Source of the DNA: a virus
Length of the DNA stretch: 35,241 bases
Virus record (IMG/VR): IMGVR_UViG_3300047319_001461
Coordinates: 1-35,241 of that record
Strand: one strand, 5' to 3'
Shown here: piece by piece, positions 30,354 to 35,241 of the stretch
Layout: each line of letters begins with the position of its first letter
Position numbering within the stretch: the first letter of the stretch is position 1
Program-made: the position numbers and the translations under genes
The notes under the pieces: model-generated
What the model saw: only the letters and a program-made list of their open reading frames with translations
Database searches by the model: none
Told to the model about the DNA's origin: nothing

Positions 30354-31121
30354 TTAGCGGGCCGCCGGGCGGCGGCGCTGGCCGACGTGGACCTGCTGGG
30401 TAGGCTGCGGCTCCTCGGCCGCTGGAGCAGCCTGCGCGGGCGCTACAGGGGCCTTGCGCTGCCGGGCGGGCTTGGGCGGCTCAGGCGCGACTGTTGCCTG
30501 TGGCGCCGCCACGGCGGCCTTGGGCGCGGACCCTGCAAGATTGCCATCCGCGTCCGCCCACGCCACGATCTTGAGGATCGGGTTGTAGATCAGGCCGTAC
30601 TTCTTGTGGTCGTAGCTGTCCATCTCCAGCTCGACCACCGGCCAGTAGTTGACGCGGTCCATCGCGTAGCGGGCGCGGACCTTGCCCATCAGGTCGGCGA
30701 ACGCGTTTTTGAAGCCAAGGCTGTTGTTTTTATACAGCACCAGCGTTCCGGCATCGTCGCCGTGGATGCAGGTCAGTTCCATGCTGTACTGCTCGGCAAA
30801 ACCCTGACCGTTGATTGGAGGGGGGCACGGCGGCCTCGGCACTTGGATGCTGTCCATGACCTGACCGAGCAGCTGCCCGTCATTCCAGCAGCACCAGCCG
30901 CGTTGTAAGGACATGAGATTGATCGCCCACTGCGAGCCTTCCTGCACCTCCTCGTTGGACTGGCCGAACACCCATTCGCCATTCCTGAGCAGGCGCAGCA
31001 GCGGCTTGCCCATGTCGCTGGTCGACATCCCGGCGCGGACGTCCTCGACGCCGCGCATCAGTGCGTCGCCGAGTTCGGTCGACGGCATATGCTCGTTTGC
31101 CCTCATCAGATCGTCAGCCAT
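30354..31121 (-). CDS. replication-module protein of unknown fold, in the place usual for an SSB-like DUF2815 protein (255 aa)
   Basis: ATG at 31121 follows AGGAAA. The 255-residue protein has a mixed N-terminal region (LGDALMRGVEDVRAGMSTSD, LLRLLRNGEWVFGQSNEEVQ, WCCWNDGQLLGQV). A central beta-rich part includes YSMELTCIHGDDAGTLVLYK, NNSLGFKNAFADLMGKVRAR and YWPVVELEMDSYDHKKYGLI. The tail, from ~205, is Pro/Ala/Lys-rich (PEPPKPARQRKAPVAP). A globular domain plus a flexible tail fits a single-strand DNA-binding type protein. In comparable modules the gene between the DUF2800 nuclease and the polymerase is a DUF2815 SSB-like protein. I do not see enough similarity to assert that family. Confidence 0.5.
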   Translation of the reverse strand: MADDLMRANEHMPSTELGDALMRGVEDVRAGMSTSDMGKPLLRLLRNGEWVFGQSNEEVQEGSQWAINLMSLQRGWCCWNDGQLLGQVMDSIQVPRPPCPPPINGQGFAEQYSMELTCIHGDDAGTLVLYKNNSLGFKNAFADLMGKVRARYAMDRVNYWPVVELEMDSYDHKKYGLIYNPILKIVAWADADGNLAGSAPKAAVAAPQATVAPEPPKPARQRKAPVAPAQAAPAAEEPQPTQQVHVGQRRRPAAR

Positions 31122-31175
31122 TTCGTGTTTCCTGTCATAGTGAGGTCTGTCATCGGCCGACCTCTTTTCGCCGTT

Positions 31176-32426
31176 TTAAGCCAGCCGCTTCAGCGCGCTG
31201 GCAAACTCTTCAATGGCCACGCGCCGCTCCACCGGCGGCGCCGGATCATCAGTCCGGCACACCGTCGTCTCGGTTGTCGGAGGTGCGACGCGCAGATGGT
31301 CGGGGATCTCAACGCCAAGGCGTTTTGCGGTGGCGTCGACCGAGGCGAAGGTCTGCAGCTGGCTGCGCCAGATCTCGCCAACTTCAAAACCAAGATCGCG
31401 CAGCGCCTGCTCGACTTCGTCCTCGTCGATCCACTGGCGGTTCCTGACCTTGTCTTTCAGCCGCCAGCCCGGCACCTCGCCGCCTGCTTCGAGGTAAGCA
31501 TGCAGCTGATCGTTGACTTCCTTGGCGAACATGCCGAGCAGGTCGACCAGCGTCTTGGCGCGTGACAGATACTGGCCATAGGGTGTCGCAACGCCGAGCA
31601 GGGCCGGGTCATCGGCGCGCATAGGCGACACCGGCTTCAGCGCCGCGATCTCCAGCATCGGCGCGGTCCACAGCGGGCAGTCCAGCTTGCAGGGCGCGAA
31701 CCGGCACCACTCGCCTTTTTGCCGCACCGGATCGTAGTCCAGCGCCTTGGCCACGGCGTTCTGCAGATCCTCGATGAACCACTTCACCTCCTTGCGCGTG
31801 ACGACCGTGTGTGAAAGTGGGACGTCGCTGCGCGGCTGGATGATGGCGAGCGCGATCGACTTGCGCCCGGCGTAGAGCTGCTTCAGCGTCTGCATGCTGG
31901 CCGCGGTGTAGAACATCAGCTGCGCATTGACGGTATCGCTGTCGCCGTGATCGTAAACCGCCTTAACGCCGACGCCCTGTCCGAACTTCCAGTCGACGTG
32001 CAGCACCATCTTTTCATTGCTGAGGATCAGGTCGCAGGTGCCGTGGGCGCCGGGGATCCCCGGAAAATCCACGCCCTGCTCGACGGCGACGACCACGAAG
32101 CCGCCGCCATATTCGTCCTCGAGTTTCGCCAGCGCGTCGAGCGCGGGCAGGATCATGGTGTCGAGATGCTCCTGCGTCAGGTCGCGATCGTAGAACTTGG
32201 TGCCGACGATCTTGCGCGCGTAGTCGTACTCTGGAGCGGCGACGCCGCTGTACTGGCGACGCTGCATCAGGTGCGTCATCACCTCGTGCATCGCGGTGCC
32301 TTCGTCAGCGTACTCTGATGAAACATCTGCGCTGGGCGGCAGCTTCAGCGTGGCCTGATAGGAGCCGGGGCAATTGAGCAGACGTGCAGCGGTCGAGCCG
32401 CCAACAATGGAAGAATGCTTGGCCAT
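31176..32426 (-). CDS. DUF2800/Cas4-like PD-(D/E)XK nuclease (416 aa)
   Basis: The RecB-type nuclease motifs are visible: GTAMHE at 43-48, Asp132 (TCDLIL), D145-W-K147 (HVDWKFG), and Q169-x3-Y173 (QLMFYTA). Four cysteines are arranged as in Cas4 and AddB, one near the N-terminus (C19, LLNCPGSY) and three near the centre (C241, C246, C250). They probably hold a [4Fe-4S] cluster. The family occurs in phage replication blocks with a family A polymerase. It would trim DNA ends or process recombination intermediates. The ribosome-binding site is weak (GGA), and its leader resembles that of the gene downstream. Family assignment is good. Confidence 0.8.
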   Translation of the reverse strand: MAKHSSIVGGSTAARLLNCPGSYQATLKLPPSADVSSEYADEGTAMHEVMTHLMQRRQYSGVAAPEYDYARKIVGTKFYDRDLTQEHLDTMILPALDALAKLEDEYGGGFVVVAVEQGVDFPGIPGAHGTCDLILSNEKMVLHVDWKFGQGVGVKAVYDHGDSDTVNAQLMFYTAASMQTLKQLYAGRKSIALAIIQPRSDVPLSHTVVTRKEVKWFIEDLQNAVAKALDYDPVRQKGEWCRFAPCKLDCPLWTAPMLEIAALKPVSPMRADDPALLGVATPYGQYLSRAKTLVDLLGMFAKEVNDQLHAYLEAGGEVPGWRLKDKVRNRQWIDEDEVEQALRDLGFEVGEIWRSQLQTFASVDATAKRLGVEIPDHLRVAPPTTETTVCRTDDPAPPVERRVAIEEFASALKRLA

Positions 32427-32486
32427 TACAGTGTATCCGGTTTCGTGTCATAGGTTCTGTGGCCAGATTGAGGGAGACCCATCACA
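32427..32486. promoter_or_regulatory. divergent intergenic region between nuclease genes
   Basis: These 60 bases separate the leftward replication operon from the rightward VRR-NUC gene, so both promoters must lie here or in coding sequence. It contains a copy of GTTTCGTGTCATAGGTTCTG (32440-32459), similar to 31127-31149, and GGGAG plus CATCACAA before the rightward ATG. I see no convincing sigma-70 boxes. Confidence 0.3.
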
Positions 32487-32768
32487 ATGTCAAGGGGACC
32501 GCGCGAGGACACGGTCGAGGAGGAATTAGTCCGCCGCGTCCGCGCGCTCGGCGGGCGCTGCGAGAAGATGTCGATGAAGGGACGCCGCGGCTTTTTCGAT
32601 CGCCTCGTCGTGCTGCCGGGCCGCGTGATCTTCTGCGAATGCAAGCGGCCGCACGGTGGCGTGCTGTCGCCGCACCAGATGTCGATACACGCCGCCTACA
32701 GGGCACTAGGGGCTGTGGTTGCCAACATCAAAAATTCGGCAGACATTGACGACCTGCTGAAAAAATAG
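32487..32768 (+). CDS. VRR-NUC domain nuclease (93 aa)
   Basis: ATG at 32487 follows GGGAG (32472-32476). The 93-residue protein is a minimal VRR-NUC domain, as found alone in many phages: Glu11/12 in the first helix (VEEELVRRVRALGG), G35FFDR with catalytic Asp38, the E51-x-K53 pair (IFCECKRPHG) and Gln64 (LSPHQ). The family includes Holliday-junction and structure-specific nucleases. Here it probably resolves branched replication or packaging intermediates. It is the first gene of the rightward replication block; a strong hairpin begins at its stop codon. Confidence 0.85.
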   Translation: MSRGPREDTVEEELVRRVRALGGRCEKMSMKGRRGFFDRLVVLPGRVIFCECKRPHGGVLSPHQMSIHAAYRALGAVVANIKNSADIDDLLKK

Positions 32769-32799
32769 AGGCCGCACGGTGGGGGCACCGCGCGGCCTC
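32768..32799 (+). other. strong hairpin between VRR-NUC and primase genes
   Basis: GAGGCCGC (32768-32775) pairs with GCGGCCTC (32792-32799). After one mismatch the stem continues CGGTG/CACCG, closing on a GGGG loop. The hairpin starts at the last base of the VRR-NUC stop. No T-run follows (GGTCACACATCC), so it is more likely a partial terminator or an RNA-stability/processing element that separates expression of the two genes. Confidence 0.55.
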
Positions 32800-32835
32800 G
32801 GTCACACATCCCACCCAAACGTAGGAGCAGACCCT

Positions 32836-35241
32836 GTGCCGCATCATGACCGGTCCAAGACCAAAACGCAACACGAGGCCTTAACACAATCCAGATTGAC
32901 TTTGTTCCATAATGGCTACCACCCGATCCCGACCAAGGGCAAGATGGCCTTGGTCAAGGGCTGGCCGTCGCAGGATTTCCTCGACCGCGAGATGGACGAA
33001 AAGCGGATCGCGAGTTGGTCCAGACGTTACCCTGAACTACAATCAACCGGGGTGCGCGTCGACCAAGGGCTGGTGGTGATCGATGGCGACGTCGACGACG
33101 AGGAGCTGGCGGAGCTGGCGTGGCGGGCGATCGAAAAGATTGCCCTCGATGCCGCGGAGGCTGGCCCGACGCGCTACGGCAAGAGCGAGCACAAGTTTGC
33201 GCTGTTTGCGCGGCTGAAAGGGCCTGAGACCTTCCGCTACGAGGCCAGCCACGGCTACGTGCGGCCGCTGGAATTGGCCTTGTGGCAGTCCGCCTTGGCA
33301 GGCGCCGCCAAGGGCGAGCGCGTGCCTGAACCTACAACGCATCGCCTTGAGATCTTTGGCAGTTACGCTGGCGGTCCGTGTTCTCAGCACTTTGGCGTGG
33401 TCGGGCCGCACAGCTACAACGACGATGGCTCAATCGCGGCGGAGTATCGCTGGGGCGAGGGGCCGACGCTGGAGAATACGCCGCTTTCGGACCTGCCAGT
33501 CATCAGCCACGCGCAGGCGGTGGAAATTCTTGTGCTGTTCGAGCGGCTCGCCACCGAGGCTGGCTGGGTGCCGCTCTCCGAGCCGATCGGCGCCAACTCG
33601 ACGGTAGCCTACGACATCACCGAGGCGACGCGTTTTGATACGAACAAGGGCGGCGAGCAGATCGATTACGAGGAGCTGTGCGCGGATTTCTACGCCTGCG
33701 GCAAGGACTTGAAGTGCTCCGCCAGCTTCATTCCCGGCCGTGGCGAGGGCGGGCGGCGCGACCACGGCATCGTGGGCGATGACAACCGGCACCAGTGCGT
33801 GGCTGTGCATGTCTATGGCGATGGCGTGACCCACTTTCCGGCCTACCTCGCCAAGCCCGGCGACACCATCGAGGAGGAGATCGAGGCGGTCGGGGCAGCG
33901 GTGAAGAGCGACAAAAAGGTGCTGCCGTTCGGCGTCAGCATTAGCGACTTCTATGCCTTCATGCCCAAGCACCTCTACATTTTCGCGCCGACCGGCGACC
34001 TCTGGCCCGCCGCCAGCCTCGATGCGAGGCTGCCCAAGATCCCGATCGTCGACGCCCGCGGCCAGCCGGTGCTGGACAAGAAAAAGAACCCCAAGACGAT
34101 CCCGCCGCACCTCTGGCTCGATCGTAATCGCCCGGTCGAGCAGATGACGTGGGCGCCGGGCGAGCCACAGGTCGTCAGCGGCAAGCTGGCGGTCGAGGGT
34201 GGCTGGGTAGCGCGCAAGGGCGTGGCGGCGTTCAATCTTTATCTGCCGCCACAGGTCAGGCCGGGAGATCCGGCCAAGGCCGATCGATGGGTGCATTTAA
34301 TTCAGCGTATTTATCCGGACCATTGGCGGCACATCGTGGCGTTCTGCGCCCACCGGATCCAGCGCCCGGCCGAGAAGATCAACCACGCGCTGGTGCTGGC
34401 GGGTTCTCCCGGCATCGGCAAGGACACCATACTGGAGCCGCTGGTGCACGGCGTCGGACCGTGGAATTTCGGTGAGGTATCCGCGCATGACGTCATGGGC
34501 ACCTACACCGGCTACGCTCGCAACGTGGTGCTGCGGATCTCCGAGACACGCGACCTCGGCGACGTCAGCAGGTACGATTACTACAACAAAACCAAGACGT
34601 TATCGGCGGCGCCGCCGGACATGCTGCTGGTCAATACCAAATACGTGCCGCAGTTCTACGTCCCCAACGTGCTCGCCATCATCGCCACCACCAACCACGA
34701 GACAGACGGGCTGTATTTGCCCGCCGACGATCGGCGGCACTACGTCGCCGGGACCGACATCACCTACAAGGACCACGCGGAGGGTTACCTGCCGGGGATC
34801 TGGGACTGGTACGCCGCGGGCGGGGTCTGGGACGTCGTGGCCTATCTGGCGTCCTTCGACCTGTCCGCCTTCGACGCCAAGGGACCGCCCGTCAAGACGC
34901 CCGCGTTCTGGCGCATGGTTGACGGCGGGGCGGCCTCCGAACTGCCTGAGTTCAGGGACGCGCTGGAGAAGGCCGGGGAGAAAGGCGAAATGCCCGCGGT
35001 GGTGACGGTGGCGACGGTAGCCATGCACGCCGAGTTCGAGCTGAAAAAGTGGATGAGCGACCCGAAAAACAAACGCAACATCGCCCGTCGACTGGCCGAC
35101 TGCGGCTACGTTCCGGTGCGCAATCTGGACACGAAAGATGGCAGGTGGAAGATCGATGAAATCAAGCATACAATCTACGGTAGGCGTGACCTGTCGGGAA
35201 CGGATCGCTATCGGGCGGTCGAGAGCATGCGCGACAAGGTG
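32836..35241 (+). CDS. primase-polymerase / DUF5906-like helicase, 3' end outside window (802 codons visible)
   Basis: GTG at 32836 is chosen because GGAG (32824-32827) lies eight bases upstream; the frame is open further up. The first ~150 residues resemble a bifunctional primase-polymerase domain: LVKGWPSQDFLDREMDEKRI, then VVIDGDVDD with the metal pair D83 and D85, and TRYGKSEHKFALFARLKG. A long middle part follows. From ~515 a P4/D5-like superfamily 3 helicase is clear: Walker A at 523-531 (GSPGIGKDT), VVLRISETRD, LAIIATTNHETDG (sensor Asn) and LPADDRRHYV (arginine). The protein would unwind and prime DNA for the polymerase. The frame is still open at base 35241, so the C-terminus is missing. 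Confidence 0.8.
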   Translation, partial: MPHHDRSKTKTQHEALTQSRLTLFHNGYHPIPTKGKMALVKGWPSQDFLDREMDEKRIASWSRRYPELQSTGVRVDQGLVVIDGDVDDEELAELAWRAIEKIALDAAEAGPTRYGKSEHKFALFARLKGPETFRYEASHGYVRPLELALWQSALAGAAKGERVPEPTTHRLEIFGSYAGGPCSQHFGVVGPHSYNDDGSIAAEYRWGEGPTLENTPLSDLPVISHAQAVEILVLFERLATEAGWVPLSEPIGANSTVAYDITEATRFDTNKGGEQIDYEELCADFYACGKDLKCSASFIPGRGEGGRRDHGIVGDDNRHQCVAVHVYGDGVTHFPAYLAKPGDTIEEEIEAVGAAVKSDKKVLPFGVSISDFYAFMPKHLYIFAPTGDLWPAASLDARLPKIPIVDARGQPVLDKKKNPKTIPPHLWLDRNRPVEQMTWAPGEPQVVSGKLAVEGGWVARKGVAAFNLYLPPQVRPGDPAKADRWVHLIQRIYPDHWRHIVAFCAHRIQRPAEKINHALVLAGSPGIGKDTILEPLVHGVGPWNFGEVSAHDVMGTYTGYARNVVLRISETRDLGDVSRYDYYNKTKTLSAAPPDMLLVNTKYVPQFYVPNVLAIIATTNHETDGLYLPADDRRHYVAGTDITYKDHAEGYLPGIWDWYAAGGVWDVVAYLASFDLSAFDAKGPPVKTPAFWRMVDGGAASELPEFRDALEKAGEKGEMPAVVTVATVAMHAEFELKKWMSDPKNKRNIARRLADCGYVPVRNLDTKDGRWKIDEIKHTIYGRRDLSGTDRYRAVESMRDKV

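Noticed and set aside
1-35241. tRNA genes, integrase, attachment site, insertion sequences
   Set aside because: I looked for cloverleaf-like GTTCGA arms, tyrosine or serine recombinase motifs and terminal inverted repeats and saw none that held up; they may lie outside the window.

Overview
The window is a G+C-rich stretch (roughly 60-65% by eye) of a tailed-phage or prophage genome. The structural order (scaffold, capsid, adaptor, nozzle-like protein, several large low-complexity candidate ejection proteins, tail fibre, lysis) suggests a short-tailed, podovirus-like virion. A GcrA-family protein points to an alphaproteobacterial host. A secreted protein with a VPGP...GAGLPGL...RYRR tail is of a type I associate with Bradyrhizobium and relatives; this host guess is inference. 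Portal, terminase and integrase are not in the window, and no tRNA, rRNA, CRISPR array or insertion sequence was seen.

Layout. (1) 1-21807, plus strand: one long late operon whose genes mostly overlap by 1-8 nt. It runs from the end of an ADP-ribosyltransferase-fold protein, through two IPT/TIG-like proteins, scaffold, major capsid protein, adaptor, nozzle-like protein, an Ala/Pro/Gly-rich protein, a HiPIP-like four-cysteine protein, a GNAT-like protein and candidate ejection proteins, to a repeat-bearing tail fibre with a C-terminal S74 chaperone, a putative holin and an Amidase_3 endolysin. (2) 21791-22694, minus: a two-gene accessory unit (moron) with a secreted, PEP-CTERM-like protein and a zinc-ribbon protein, set between strong hairpins. 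(3) 22860-24100, minus: a chain of tiny, translationally coupled early genes. (4) 24101-24206: an AT-rich divergent control region with two good promoters and inverted operator-like sites. (5) 24207-26263, plus: a small HTH repressor-like gene, apparently leaderless, then small genes including a GcrA homologue. (6) 26265-32426, minus: the replication genes SNF2-type helicase, winged-helix protein, family A DNA polymerase, an unassigned 255-residue protein and a DUF2800/Cas4-like nuclease. (7) 32487-35241, plus: a VRR-NUC nuclease and a primase/helicase that runs off the right edge.

The most striking observation is negative. Reading all 35,241 bases I found no GANTC, the CcrM methylation (and HinfI) site, where composition alone predicts on the order of 100, while GATC is abundant. 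The same genome encodes a GcrA-like protein, whose cellular relatives act with sigma-70 at methylated GANTC promoters. Together these suggest a phage hidden from the host CcrM/GcrA circuit that carries a GcrA homologue aimed at the host or at sigma-70. Other points of interest are the switch region, a Shine-Dalgarno-masking pair of alternative hairpins after the capsid gene, the secreted moron, and a Leu at the Pol I-762 position of the polymerase.
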